Assembly (NCBI GenBank): GCA_041300525.1
Contig: JBGLNJ010000001.1
Location: forward strand, 4,960,001 to 5,024,000
Source of the DNA: JBGLNJ01 sp041300525
GTDB taxonomy: Bacteria; Chloroflexota; Anaerolineae; Fen-1058
Reading direction: 5' to 3'
DNA: 64,000 nt
The position numbers and the translations under genes were made by a program. Of this stretch, positions 29,089-37,590 are shown one piece after another (position 1 is the stretch's first letter; each line of letters starts with the position of its first letter). Below the pieces are notes generated by a model. It saw only the letters and a program-made list of their open reading frames with translations. It made no database searches and had not been told where the DNA came from.

Positions 29089-30096
29089 TGCACATCGGGA
29101 TACTCACGGGCGGCGGCGATGCGCCTGGACTCAACGCCGTCATCCGGGCGGTGGTCAAGACCGCCATCGGCAAATACGGCTGGGAAGTGACCGGCATTGA
29201 GGATGGCTTTGACGGCCTGATCGAACGCGCGTTCAAGGCGCTGCGGCCGCTCGCACTCAAAGAGGTGCGCGGCATCTTGCCGCAGGGCGGGACGATCCTG
29301 GGCGCAGCCAATCGCGGCAATCCGTTTGCGCGCAAAGTGATGCGCGACGGCCGTGAAGTGATCGAAGATTGCTCCGGCCTGGTGATCGAGCGCTTGCGCG
29401 CGGCGGGCATTGACGCGCTGATCGTCGTCGGCGGCGACGGCACGCTGCGCATTGCCCAAGAACTGAGCGACGAAGGCTGCGCCGTCGTGGGCGTGCCCAA
29501 GACGATTGACAACGATTTGGGCGGGACGGATGTGACGTTCGGCTTTGACACCGCGCTCAACACGGCGACGGACGCGATTGACAAACTGCACACGACGGCC
29601 GAATCTCACCATCGCGTGATGGTGATCGAAGTGATGGGGCGCGATGCCGGCTGGATCGCGCTGCATTCGGGCATCGCCGGTGGCGCGGATGTGATCCTGA
29701 TCCCGGAAATCCCGTTTCGCTGGGATGTGATTGCCGGCGCGATCAATGCGCGCAACAAGGGCGGCGCCAAGTTCAGCATCGTCGTCGCCGCCGAGGGCGC
29801 TCAGCCGGCCGATGGCGAACAGCTTTTTCGCTTGCCCGGCGACGGCGTGACGACGGTGGCGCGCCTGGGCGGCATGGGCGACCTCGTAGCGCATCGCTTG
29901 CAAGAGTTGACGGGCATGGAGGCGCGCTGCACGGTGCTGGGCCACGTCCAACGCGGCGGCAGTCCCACACCGTTCGATCGCTTGCTGGCGACGCGCTATG
30001 GCGCGGCGGCGGTGAGGCTGGTGGCGGACGGCAAATTCGGGCACATGGTGGCGCTGCGCGGGTCGGAAATCACCGCCGTGCCCATTGCCGAAGCGA
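29089..30096 (+). CDS. pfkA: 6-phosphofructokinase, last residues lost
   Basis: About 336 residues. It phosphorylates fructose 6-phosphate. Motifs: MHIGILTGGGDAPGLNAVIR, VVGGDGTLRIAQEL (GGDGT, with Gly-Thr at the site that favours ATP, so a group of mixed ATP/PPi specificity is possible), GVPKTIDNDLGGTD, VIEVMGRDAGWIALHSG and GHVQRGGSPTPFDR. Homology ends at VPIAEAIRR, where an aminotransferase C-terminus is fused, so some 25 C-terminal residues are missing. GGGAGG precedes the ATG. Confidence 0.92.
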
Positions 30097-30648
30097 TTCG
30101 ACGGCCAGCTCGACTTGCTCGACCGGTTGTCCGCGTACAAGGTTCGCCCCGCCGACGACCGTCCGCCCCATAAATTCGAGACCGGCACGCTGAATCACGA
30201 GGGGATTGCGGGCACTCGCGCCGCCGTGGAATACCTGGCGCAAATCTCTGATCTCCAATCTCAAATCTCAAATCGCAGAGAGCGGATCGTCTCGGGCATG
30301 ACGGCGATCAAGGAATACGAAAAGACCTTGAGCGCAAAACTGATTTCAGGCTTGCAACAAATCAAAGGACTGAAAATCTGGGGCATCACCGACCCGGCGC
30401 AGCTCGACCGGCGCGTGCCGACGGTGTCGTTCACGCTGGAAGGTCACAGCCCGCGCGAGATTGCGGAATACCTGGGGCAGCGCGGCATCTTTGTGTGGGA
30501 CGGCAACTATTACGCGCTGGCGATCATGGAGCGGCTGGGCCTGGAGCCGACCGGCGGAATGGTGCGCGTAGGTCCTGTGCATTACAACACGGCAGAAGAA
30601 ATAGATCGGCTGCTGAACGAGTTAGAAATGATGGTGAAACTCGCTTGA
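30097..30648 (+). CDS. Class V aminotransferase / cysteine desulfurase-like, C-terminal fragment
   Basis: About 183 residues of the small domain: LDRLSAYKVRPADD, KFETGTLNHEGIAGTRAAVE (substrate-binding loop), DRRVPTVSFTLEGHSPREIA and GLEPTGGMVRVGPVHYNTAEEI. The PLP Lys is not in this part. Between AAVEYLA and RERIVSGM lies QISDLQSQISN, encoded by a heptanucleotide array (30241-30275) that the family does not need. It is joined out of frame to the end of pfkA. Confidence 0.8.
   Translation, partial: FDGQLDLLDRLSAYKVRPADDRPPHKFETGTLNHEGIAGTRAAVEYLAQISDLQSQISNRRERIVSGMTAIKEYEKTLSAKLISGLQQIKGLKIWGITDPAQLDRRVPTVSFTLEGHSPREIAEYLGQRGIFVWDGNYYALAIMERLGLEPTGGMVRVGPVHYNTAEEIDRLLNELEMMVKLA
30241..30275. 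repeat. Heptanucleotide array inside a coding region
   Basis: Five consecutive 7-mers: CAAATCT, CTGATCT, CCAATCT, CAAATCT, CAAATCG. The same family, reversed, occurs at 47741-47775. It is translated in frame as part of the class V aminotransferase. Confidence 0.75.
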
Positions 30649-30748
30649 CGGCTTTTTTCAAACGTGATAGACTCGCTCCAATTCTTGAGGAGGCATACAG
30701 ATGCAAACACAATCATCTTTTACCCGGATTCTTCAGGAGTGCGTCTGC
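30645..30748 (+). promoter_or_regulatory. Promoter, ribosome site and first codons of a lost gene
   Basis: TTGACG (30645-30650), 17 bases, TAGACT (30668-30673), then GAGGAGG and an ATG at 30701 that opens only 16 codons (MQTQSSFTRILQECVC). This looks like the start region of a gene whose body was replaced. From 30749 to 30885 I see nothing codable. Confidence 0.5.
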
Positions 30749-30885
30749 TGACCCACAGGGAATAGCTCTGCCGCAACGTCCGGCCTTGCGCTGAGAGCGT
30801 GGGGCGGATTGACTAGATCAGGATAGCTCGGCGGGCGGGTTTTGCCCATGCCGTCCGGCGGCAGTTCCTTATCACAACCTCGCGG

Positions 30886-30955
30886 CCACGGGTGCGCTTC
30901 TGCCCGTGGCCTTTGTTTCTCCGGCCACGGGAGTCGTTTGCTCCGTGGCCGTTTT
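30886..30955 (+). repeat. Tandem hairpins with T runs ahead of ABC exporter
   Basis: GGCCACGGG / CCCGTGGCC followed by TTTGTTT (about 30890-30921), then a second CGGCCACGGGAG / CTCCGTGGCCG followed by TTTTC (about 30920-30955). The two share their arms, so alternative pairings between them are possible. Confidence 0.6.
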
Positions 30956-30997
30956 CATTCACCGGCTACTCACCTTTCACACACAAGGACAGCGAAT

Positions 30998-32827
30998 ATG
31001 CCTCTCAAACAATACGGCGACTTGCTCGTCACCTATCTCCGGCCTCAGCGGTCGAAAGTCTTGCTGCTGGCCGGGCTGCTCTTTGGCGGCATTGGCTTGC
31101 AACTGATCAACCCACAGGTCATTCGGTATTTCATTGACACAGCCCAGTCACGCGGCCCGCAAAGCGCACTCCTGGGCGCGGCGCTGGTGTTCCTCGTCAT
31201 CGCGCTGGCGGGGCGCGCTATCACGCTCGCCACGGACACTGTGGCGGAAAATGTCGGCTGGACGGCGACCAATGCGCTGCGCGCCGACCTCACGCTGCAC
31301 TGCTTGCGGCTGGATATGTCCTTCCACAAAAAGCGCACGCCCGGCGAGTTGATCGAGCGGATTGACGGCGACGTGACCGCGCTCGCCAACTTTTTCTCTC
31401 GGTTCGTCGTCAACGTCCTGGGGAACGCGGCGCTGGTGATTGGCATTCTGGTCTTGCTCTTCCGCGAAGATGCGCGCGTGGGCGCGGGCCTGGCGCTCTA
31501 CACTGTGGTGACGCTGCTGGCTCTGCGCGCCATCCAGAATGTGGCCGTGGCGCGATGGACCGCCGAGCGCCAGGCCAATGCCCAGTTGTTCGGTTTCGTC
31601 GAAGAGCGCATTTCGGGCACGGAAGACATCCGCGCCAGCGGCGCCGAGCCGTACGTGATGAATCGCCTGTATCACCTGATGCGCGGGACGCTCGAAAAGA
31701 ACCGCGCCGCTCGCATGACGAGCAACGTAACGTACGTCATCACCAACTTTTTGTTCGTGATGGGCTATGCCGTGGGACTGGCGCTTGGCGCGTATCTTTA
31801 CACTCAAGGCCAGGTCACCATCGGCGCGGCGTTTCTCATCGTGTACTATATCGGCATGTTGTCCGGGCCGCTGGAAAACATTCGCGCCCAGGCCCAAGAC
31901 TTGCAGCAGGCCACGGCCAGCATTGACCGCGTCGGCGAGCTGTTCCGCGCTCAAAGCCGAATCCAAAGGGCCAAAGCGAAACTCATTCCCGCTCTGCCGT
32001 CCGAGCCGCTGGCCGTGGCATTTCAGAACGTCTGCTTTGCGTACGACGAAGCAGAGACGGTCAACGATGACTCGACGACGGGGGATAGGCCCTCGCTCCC
32101 GGTCGTCCTTCACGACGTTTCGTTCCACCTCTCGCCCGGCAAGGTGCTGGGATTGTTGGGCCGCACCGGCAGCGGCAAGACGACGCTTTCGCGGTTGCTC
32201 TTTCGCCTGTACGACCCCACGAGCGGCGCGATTCGGTTTGGCGACGTGGACATCCGCGACATACCCCTCTCCGATTTGCGCGAGCACATCGGGATGGTCA
32301 CCCAGGATGTCCAGTTGTTCCAGGCCACCGTGCGCGATAACCTCACCTTCTTCAACCGGCGCATCGGCGACGACCAGATCGAGCGGATGTTGAAGGAACT
32401 GCGACTATGGAACTGGGTGCAATCACTGCCCGATGGATTGAACACTCTGTTGGCCGCGGGCGGTCAAGGGCTTTCGGCCGGCGAGGCGCAGTTGTTGGCC
32501 TTTACGCGCGTCTTTCTCAAGAACCCCGGCCTGGTGATCCTGGACGAAGCCTCGTCGCGCATGGACCCGGTCACCGAGAATCTCTTGGACCAGGCCGTGG
32601 ATCGGTTGTTTCACGCGCCGCCGCGCACGGGCATCATCATCGCGCACCGCCTGCAAACCGTTCAGCGAGCCGACGACATCCTGATCTTGGAAAATGGCCG
32701 CGTGCTAGAGTACGGCGCGCGCGAACGGTTGGCCGCCGATCCGGGTTCCCGGTTTTACGGTCTATTACAAAGAGGTCATGTCCCAATCCACTTGCAAGAC
32801 CAAATCGTGCAGCCGCGCAAACTCTGA
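30998..32827 (+). CDS. ABC exporter, fused permease and ATPase
   Basis: 609 residues from ATG 30998. Residues 1-310 form six transmembrane helices (LLLAGLLFGGIGLQLINPQV, then ALVFLVIALAG and later pairs). The nucleotide-binding domain has Walker A LLGRTGSGKTTLSRLLF, Q-loop MVTQDVQLF, signature LSAGEAQLLAFTRVFL (usual LSGGQ changed to LSAGE), Walker B LVILDEASSRMD and the switch His in IIAHRLQTV. It would act as a homo- or heterodimer half-exporter; the weak signature is more common in one partner of heterodimers. Substrate unknown. Confidence 0.88.
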   Translation: MPLKQYGDLLVTYLRPQRSKVLLLAGLLFGGIGLQLINPQVIRYFIDTAQSRGPQSALLGAALVFLVIALAGRAITLATDTVAENVGWTATNALRADLTLHCLRLDMSFHKKRTPGELIERIDGDVTALANFFSRFVVNVLGNAALVIGILVLLFREDARVGAGLALYTVVTLLALRAIQNVAVARWTAERQANAQLFGFVEERISGTEDIRASGAEPYVMNRLYHLMRGTLEKNRAARMTSNVTYVITNFLFVMGYAVGLALGAYLYTQGQVTIGAAFLIVYYIGMLSGPLENIRAQAQDLQQATASIDRVGELFRAQSRIQRAKAKLIPALPSEPLAVAFQNVCFAYDEAETVNDDSTTGDRPSLPVVLHDVSFHLSPGKVLGLLGRTGSGKTTLSRLLFRLYDPTSGAIRFGDVDIRDIPLSDLREHIGMVTQDVQLFQATVRDNLTFFNRRIGDDQIERMLKELRLWNWVQSLPDGLNTLLAAGGQGLSAGEAQLLAFTRVFLKNPGLVILDEASSRMDPVTENLLDQAVDRLFHAPPRTGIIIAHRLQTVQRADDILILENGRVLEYGARERLAADPGSRFYGLLQRGHVPIHLQDQIVQPRKL

Positions 32828-32834
32828 GCCAAAC

Positions 32835-32940
32835 CTATTCCGCAATCCTCTGCTCGGCAAGACTGATCGCCTCAACCAGCTTGTTCCCGCGCACTTTCCC
32901 GCCGGCGGGAGCCCTGGCATCAACCGCCCTCTGCCGACAG
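32835..32940 (-). CDS. Possible short C-terminal gene scrap
   Basis: A minus-strand frame ends APAGGKVRGNKLVEAISLAE then QRIAE and a stop. It reads like a natural protein end, but no family is recognised and no start is available. It could be chance coding between the ABC exporter and the next join. Confidence 0.25.
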
Positions 32941-32994
32941 ATGAATTCCCGCTTCAAGTCGGCTACCCTATACCACACATTCCAAAAGGAACCC

Positions 32995-33065
32995 ATGTCA
33001 TCAATCCATGAACCGAGTGGTCGCGCCCGTGAATATGCGGCGCAGGCCCTCAACGCCTATGCCGG
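32995..33065 (+). CDS. Possible radical SAM protein, N-terminal scrap
   Basis: MSSIHEPSGRAREYAAQALN, then AY. EPSGRAREYA-ALN resembles the lead of spore-photoproduct-lyase-like radical SAM proteins, which continues into the CxxxCxxC cluster motif; that part is absent here. AAGGA precedes the ATG. Sequence after about 33065 belongs to another gene. Confidence 0.35.
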
Positions 33066-33143
33066 TCGCCCTCCACTGACCCGGACGCGCCCAAGGTCGG
33101 GCACCGGTATTACATCAAGCGCGACCTCGCCAAGTACCTATGA
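33066..33143 (+). CDS. C-terminal scrap of unknown protein
   Basis: The reading frame SPSTDPDAPKVGHRYYIKRD, then LAKYL and stop TGA. The stop overlaps the start codon of the following gene (ATGA), so the two were translationally coupled in their original context. Family unknown. Confidence 0.4.
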   Translation, partial: SPSTDPDAPKVGHRYYIKRDLAKYL

Positions 33144-33420
33144 CGCGCTCGCTGGCCTACCGGCTCATTCGCAACAACATCCGGCGTCTTCAAGACCCGG
33201 ACGAGATCGAGGACTTGATCGCCCAGCTTGCCGAGCGGCTCGACCAGGTGAAACCCGGCGATCTCCCCGACCCAACGCCCCGCCAGTCCAACACCGGCAA
33301 GCAGGCCGCGCGTGGCTGGGTAGAGTTGAAGACGATCAACGGTTGCGGCCCGTATGCCTATCAACGCTGGTGGGAAGGCAAAAGATGTCGCAGCAAGTAC
33401 ATGGCAAAGTCAAGGCTTAG
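33140..33420 (+). pseudogene. Small conserved-looking protein with C-terminal frameshift
   Basis: About 93 residues: MTRSLAYRLIRNNIRRLQDP, then DEIEDLIAQLAERLDQVKPG and GWVELKTINGCGPYAYQRWW. The current frame runs past KYMAKSRLRS into the IS1182 element. If one G is added in ATGGCAAAG (33402 region), it reads KYMGKVKA and stops at 33420, exactly before the element. So a one-base loss or sequencing error is likely. The function is not known to me. Confidence 0.5.
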
Positions 33421-35258
33421 GAGTCTGATGAAAAACCCCGCTTGGCGGGTGGGCCCGTTCCCGCACTGAATCCAGTGACGCGCCGCAAGCGGTCTTGGCG
33501 GTTCAAGCCGAGAGCTGCGAGGCCTTCACTTCACCCGCGCGGGGCGTTCATCGCGCTCTTCAGATCGGAATCGTGTTCATCCCATCGCCATCAAGACGTT
33601 GCGCATCCAGTTCATGTCACCGTGAAAGAGCTTGAACAATCGTTTGAGATTGACCGCTGCGCCCGTCCATTGAGCTTGCAAACTGCTCAAGACAGTTCCC
33701 AGGTAACGAGCTTGTTTGGCGCCGTGTTCAGCCAACTCGGCGATCTTGCGTTCGACGGCAGGGCGCAACCGATACGTGTCTTTGAATTCGTCGGTGTGTT
33801 GACGCTGACGAGCGGCTTGCAGCAGGTCCTCATGATAGTGCAACGTTACCGAACGGCCTTGTGTTTTGCTATGCACACACCGTGCGAACAAGGGGCACGT
33901 TTCACACGTGGTTCGATCGAAGGTGAAGGTCTTGACGAGTCGCCCCTGTTTGTCCTTCGTCTCGGTGTAGGTGGTCAGCGTGTGTCCCTGCGGACAGGTC
34001 ACGGTGTGGGCGGGCACGTCAATCGTGAAGGCCGTCTTGGCGACGGCGGTATCGTGCGGGACAGCCAATGGCGAGACCAGATCGGTGTGACGTTCAGCAC
34101 AGTCAGCCCGATTGTCGCCGGTACCATACGCGCCATCGGCAATGGCGCGCTCGACCATCACCCCCGTTTGTTCTTCCACCTGATCCATGACGACCAGCAA
34201 GTCTCGCCCATCGCCCGCGTTGGCTGGCATCGGCTCAATCGCCACGATCAGTTCGCTGGTCTGTTCTTCAGCCACTTGCAACTTCCGTCCATCGAAGCGT
34301 TGCGAGGCGCTCTTGCGCCCGTGCCGCATCTCGACATCGGTCAGGCTAACAATGCGGTCTTCCGCCACACCCTGGCCGATCTGTGGGTCGCCCGCCTCAT
34401 CCGTGGTCAAATCATCGCCCAGAATCTTGGTCAACAGCCAAGCCGCTGCCCGCACATCGGGATCATCCGCCTGGTGCAACGCCAAGTCCAAGGCGGCCTC
34501 GGCATCCCGCACCAAGACCTTCAACTCCGCCGCCCGAGCGACTGGATCGGCCCAGTCAAGGTCGGCCTTGCGGTCGCTATCCAGATACGCCGACAGGTCG
34601 GCCGACAAACCGCGTTTCTTCGCCGGCAGAGCATACCCGGCCACTTTCAAGACCCGCCGGATACCTTTGCGGATCAACGTATAGGTATCTTGCGTCGCGC
34701 CCGCCCCGTGTTGCGCCATCGTATCCACCAATACGGTCATCTTGTCTGGCAGAAATCCCGCCGCACGTCCGACACGAATCAGCCGGTTGAAGGCATACCG
34801 CGCTTGTTTACCCGCCACCAGACGCCCGCGAAACACACTCAACGACGACGAGTGCGGCGGGTCGAAATCCAACGGCAGGTTCAGGGCTACTTTCCAGCGC
34901 AGATCAAAGCACATCCGCGCGATGGCTTCCTGATCACTCACGTCGTCGTAGAACTGCAACAACAACACACCACTCATCAACGACGGCGGCAGGCTGCGCC
35001 GGCCATTATTGTCGCAGTACAGCTTGGCCAGGTCATCGTCCTGGAACAACACGTCATTCACCGCACCCATCCGGGCATAGAACGAATCCTCCGGCACGCG
35101 ATGCGGCCCAGCGTGAGCTTCAAACAAACTGCGCTGCGGATCACGGTGTCCCAACATGAGTGTGTCTCCTCGGTCAAGATAATGTCACCAGTGAGAACAC
35201 CGTTAGCGACGAAAAGTCTCACGCCAGCGCAAAAGCCGGAGGGTTTTTCAGCACTCTC
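33421..35258. mobile_element. IS1182-family insertion sequence
   Basis: 1838 bp, bounded by imperfect inverted repeats: GAGTCTGATGAAAAACCC at the left, and the reverse complement of GAGAGTGCTGAAAAACCC at the right end. Flanking tetranucleotides are TTAG (left) and CTAG (right), close to but not a perfect duplication. The right flank is a minus-strand ATPase-regulator fragment. Confidence 0.8.
33577..35157 (-). CDS. IS1182-family transposase
   Basis: 526 residues, complete. The N-terminal DUF772-like region has SFYARMGAVNDVLF, NGRRSLPPSLMSGVLLLQFY and PHSSSLSVFRGRL. Catalytic acids of the DDE fold are probably Asp in VLVDTMAQHGAG, Asp in AIADGAYGTGDN and Glu in the C-terminal YRLRPAVERKIAELAEHGAK (Y-R-E-K type). 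A Cys-rich insert, TCETCPLFARCVHSK, sits before the last catalytic block, as in this family. It appears intact, so the element could be active. Confidence 0.92.
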   Translation of the reverse strand: MLGHRDPQRSLFEAHAGPHRVPEDSFYARMGAVNDVLFQDDDLAKLYCDNNGRRSLPPSLMSGVLLLQFYDDVSDQEAIARMCFDLRWKVALNLPLDFDPPHSSSLSVFRGRLVAGKQARYAFNRLIRVGRAAGFLPDKMTVLVDTMAQHGAGATQDTYTLIRKGIRRVLKVAGYALPAKKRGLSADLSAYLDSDRKADLDWADPVARAAELKVLVRDAEAALDLALHQADDPDVRAAAWLLTKILGDDLTTDEAGDPQIGQGVAEDRIVSLTDVEMRHGRKSASQRFDGRKLQVAEEQTSELIVAIEPMPANAGDGRDLLVVMDQVEEQTGVMVERAIADGAYGTGDNRADCAERHTDLVSPLAVPHDTAVAKTAFTIDVPAHTVTCPQGHTLTTYTETKDKQGRLVKTFTFDRTTCETCPLFARCVHSKTQGRSVTLHYHEDLLQAARQRQHTDEFKDTYRLRPAVERKIAELAEHGAKQARYLGTVLSSLQAQWTGAAVNLKRLFKLFHGDMNWMRNVLMAMG

Positions 35259-35261
35259 CTA

Positions 35262-35440
35262 GATCAACACGCAGATTCCAATACCAGAACAACGCAGCGG
35301 CAAGCCGCCCTCCGGCTTCCAGGCCGCCTTCCACTCCCCACTCCAGTGCTGCCCGGATGTTGCTCTGCTCGGCATCCAACTGCGCCAGGCCTTCCAACTG
35401 TTGAGCGCCATAGAGCTTCGGCTCCACTTCTTGCGCCAGC
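35262..35440 (-). CDS. AAA-ATPase/TPR transcriptional regulator (MalT/LuxR-like), internal scrap
   Basis: About 60 residues on the minus strand: LAQEVEPKLYGAQQLEGLAQ, then LDAEQSNIRAALEWGVEGG and LAAALFWYWNLRVD. The NIRAALEW motif followed by a Leu/Trp helix is typical of the link between the ATPase and TPR regions in large regulators. It runs without a stop into the IS1182 end, so the IS probably interrupted it; its other side is joined to alaS. Confidence 0.6.
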
Positions 35441-35445
35441 TGGCG

Positions 35446-36182
35446 CCGGCGCGATGGCGCTGTTTGGCGAAAAGTACGGCGAGGTGGTGCGCGTCATCCG
35501 CACGGGCTGGCCGGGCGAACAACTGGTGAGCCAGGAGTTGTGCGGCGGGACGCACGTCAACATGACGGCCGAGATCGGCCCGTTCCTCGTCATTTCGGAG
35601 GGCAGCGTGGGCGCGGGGATTCGCCGCATCGAAGCGGTGACGGGGCGCGGCGCGCAAGGCCTGATCCTGGAACGGCTCAACAAGCTAAACAACGCCGCTG
35701 CGTATTTGCTGTGCGGCCCGGATGAGTTGGACCGCAAAGTCCAGGATATGCTCGAACAGTTGCAAGCGGCGCAGAAAGAACTGGCGCGTGTCCGCCGCGA
35801 GGTGGCGCAGCGTGACTTTGAGACATTGATGGGCACGGTGCAGACGTTGAGCGGCGTGCCGGTGCTGGCGGCGCAAGTCAAAGTGGCCGACGTAGACGCG
35901 ATGCGCGAGATGACGGACTGGTTCAGGGCGCGCGTCGGTTCCGGCGTGGTGGTGTTGGGCGCGACGATTGACGGTCGCCCGCAGATCGTGGCCGCCGTGA
36001 CGGATGACCTGACTGGGCGCGGACTGCACGCGGGCAAGCTGGCTGGCGCTGTGGCTAAAGTGGTTGGCGGCGGCGGCGGCGGCAAGCCCACGCTGGCGCA
36101 GGCCGGCGGGCGTGACCCCAAGCGCCTGGCCGAGGCGCTGGCTTTGGTGCCAGGCTTGGTGAGCGCGGCGCTAGGGGCTTAA
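35446..36182 (+). CDS. alaS: Alanyl-tRNA synthetase, C-terminal fragment
   Basis: About 245 of some 880 residues. It starts at GAMALFGEKYGEVVRVI in the editing domain, followed by SQELCGGTHV (zinc and editing residues), GSVGAGIRRIEAVTG, a coiled-coil linker, and the DHHA1 C-terminal domain with GSGVVVLGATIDGRPQIVAA and GGGGGGKPTLAQAGGRDP. The catalytic and tRNA-recognition parts are missing, so it would not charge tRNA. Confidence 0.92.
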
Positions 36183-36207
36183 TGGAGTGTGAAACGGGAG
36201 GCCAAAG

Positions 36208-36480
36208 ATGAACGACAAATACACCATCGTCGTTCGGCGGGATGGACAGTATTACGTTGCTTTGTGTCTGGAGTTGAATGTCGCCAGCCAGGGTGCATCG
36301 CTAGAAGAAGCGCGACGCAACGTGGGCGAAGCCATCGAAGAGTATCTCGCCTTTATGCGCGACGAGAACTCATTAGACGAGATTCATCCCGTCCCATTTG
36401 ACATCTTGCGCGAGTTTCTGCTGGATGGGCTGGGCGAAACACAGCGGGCTGACATGGAGGTTTTGGCCGTTGCCGCCTAG
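36208..36480 (+). CDS. hicB: HicB-family antitoxin
   Basis: 90 residues: MNDKYTIVVRRDGQYYVALC, LELNVASQGASLEEARRNVG and EAIEEYLAFMRDEN, the HicB partial RNase-H-like fold. GGGAGG precedes the ATG. It lies upstream of the toxin gene; in many hicAB loci the toxin gene comes first, so the order here is hicB-hicA. It would bind and neutralise HicA and repress its own promoter. Confidence 0.8.
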   Translation: MNDKYTIVVRRDGQYYVALCLELNVASQGASLEEARRNVGEAIEEYLAFMRDENSLDEIHPVPFDILREFLLDGLGETQRADMEVLAVAA

Positions 36481-36490
36481 AATCCCATTC

Positions 36491-36716
36491 ATGTCGGGCC
36501 GCCAGTTGCGCCGCCTCCTTGAGCAAAATGGAGTCGTGTTTACCGCAGGGGCAGCGTGGCACCAGCCATGCTATCTTTGAGCGAGTCGTCGCCGGAAAAA
36601 AGTGTCGTGCTCCCATACTCGCGGGCGCGAAGGAACTGTCGCCCAAATATATCAAGTTGGTGTTGCGCCAATTGGGATTTAGCGACGAGGACATCCCAGC
36701 TTTGTTCCCGGACTGA
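36491..36716 (+). pseudogene. hicA: HicA-family toxin with frameshift
   Basis: The first 18 codons read MSGRQLRRLLEQNGVVFT. The family continues one base later in another frame: QGQRGTSHAIFERVV, with the catalytic His in GTSH, then ELSPKYIKLVLRQLGFSDED and IPALFPD. Removing one G near 36548 restores a 74-residue HicA mRNA interferase. As written, the toxin is broken, while the antitoxin is intact. Confidence 0.7.
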
Positions 36717-36740
36717 GGGGGGACGATACGCGCTGACCCA

Positions 36741-36787
36741 TCCGCCGCCGACTGAGCGGCAGGTTCTCTGCCATGCTTTTTGATATG
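36741..36787 (+). repeat. TA-associated repeat, copy 1
   Basis: CCGCCGCCGACTGAGCGGC, followed by TTCTCTGCCATGC and TTTTTGAT. An almost identical unit follows the PIN toxin gene at 37591-37637. Both come just after a toxin stop codon. CCGC...GCGG can fold as a short hairpin. Confidence 0.65.
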
Positions 36788-36922
36788 GGCGCGTTTCAAA
36801 TGGGTTGAAACCCGTAGCACAAGCTCCTTGTGGACGGGCACGAGGTCTTGTGCTACAACTGAACTGAAACACACCCGTTCGATTTTTTCAGTGAACGGCG
36901 ATAGGCGCAGAGGAGGTGGTTG

Positions 36923-37168
36923 ATGCTGGCCCCACAAGAACTGAAGCAAAAGCTGATAACCAGGGTGGACAGGTTGCCGGAAGATGACTTGCGCGAGGTC
37001 ATAGACTTTGCCGGCTATCTTTTGGCGCGTCGAGTTGGCCGGCCTGCCCCCGAATCTGGCGCGGCGCTGGATTCAAAGCTCGATCCGATTTTAGAAATAG
37101 TCGGGAGCGCGGACGTAGAGCCTTTTGCTCAACAGGTTGATGATTTGCTCTACGGCGAATCCAGATGA
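36923..37168 (+). CDS. VapB-like antitoxin (DUF2281-like)
   Basis: 81 residues. The start at 36923 has AGGAGG a few bases upstream. The N-terminal helical part MLAPQELKQKLITRVDRLPE, then DDLREVIDFAGYLLARR, resembles antitoxins that pair with PIN toxins. The C-terminus (DDLLYGESR) is acidic. The stop overlaps the PIN toxin start (ATGA), showing translational coupling. Confidence 0.7.
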   Translation: MLAPQELKQKLITRVDRLPEDDLREVIDFAGYLLARRVGRPAPESGAALDSKLDPILEIVGSADVEPFAQQVDDLLYGESR

Positions 37169-37587
37169 AGCTCTTTATAGACACATGGGGATGGGTGACG
37201 CTCTACAACCGGCGTGAGGAAAGACACGAGGAGGTCAAAGCCTACTACCGCCGATTGAGAGAACAACGCTGGACGATGTACACCAGCGATTACGTGTTGG
37301 ACGAGACTTTTACGTTGCTCTTCAAGCGATTGCCGTTCGAGCAGGCCAAGACGTCGTTGGACGCGCTGGATCGAGCGACTCGAGAGGGCTATCTTGTCCT
37401 GGAGTGGATCACTCCTGAGCGGTTTGAGCGAGCCAAGTTACTGCGTCTTCGATTTCAAGACAAGCCGTTGATTTCATTTACCGACCTCAGCTCGATGACC
37501 GTGATGGAGGAGTTGGACACCCGTCATGTCTTGACGGCGGATGCCCACTTTTCTCACGTAGGAATGGGTTTACAGGTCGTGCCTTGA
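37165..37587 (+). CDS. PIN-domain toxin (VapC-like)
   Basis: 140 residues. Candidate metal-binding acids are in order: Asp in FIDTWGW (residue 6), Glu in DYVLDETFTLL (about 48), Asp in SFTDLSSM (about 109) and Asp in LTADAHFSHV (about 127). This is the PIN ribonuclease fold. It probably cleaves RNA when released from the upstream antitoxin. No lesion is seen, so the pair may be active. Confidence 0.8.
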   Translation: MKLFIDTWGWVTLYNRREERHEEVKAYYRRLREQRWTMYTSDYVLDETFTLLFKRLPFEQAKTSLDALDRATREGYLVLEWITPERFERAKLLRLRFQDKPLISFTDLSSMTVMEELDTRHVLTADAHFSHVGMGLQVVP

Positions 37588-37590
37588 ACA

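Noticed and set aside
30241..30275. CRISPR array
   Set aside because: The units are 7 bases with no spacers; no cas genes occur in the window.
33442..35262. 606-residue plus-strand frame across the IS1182 element
   Set aside because: It is antisense to a full-length transposase with recognisable catalytic motifs.
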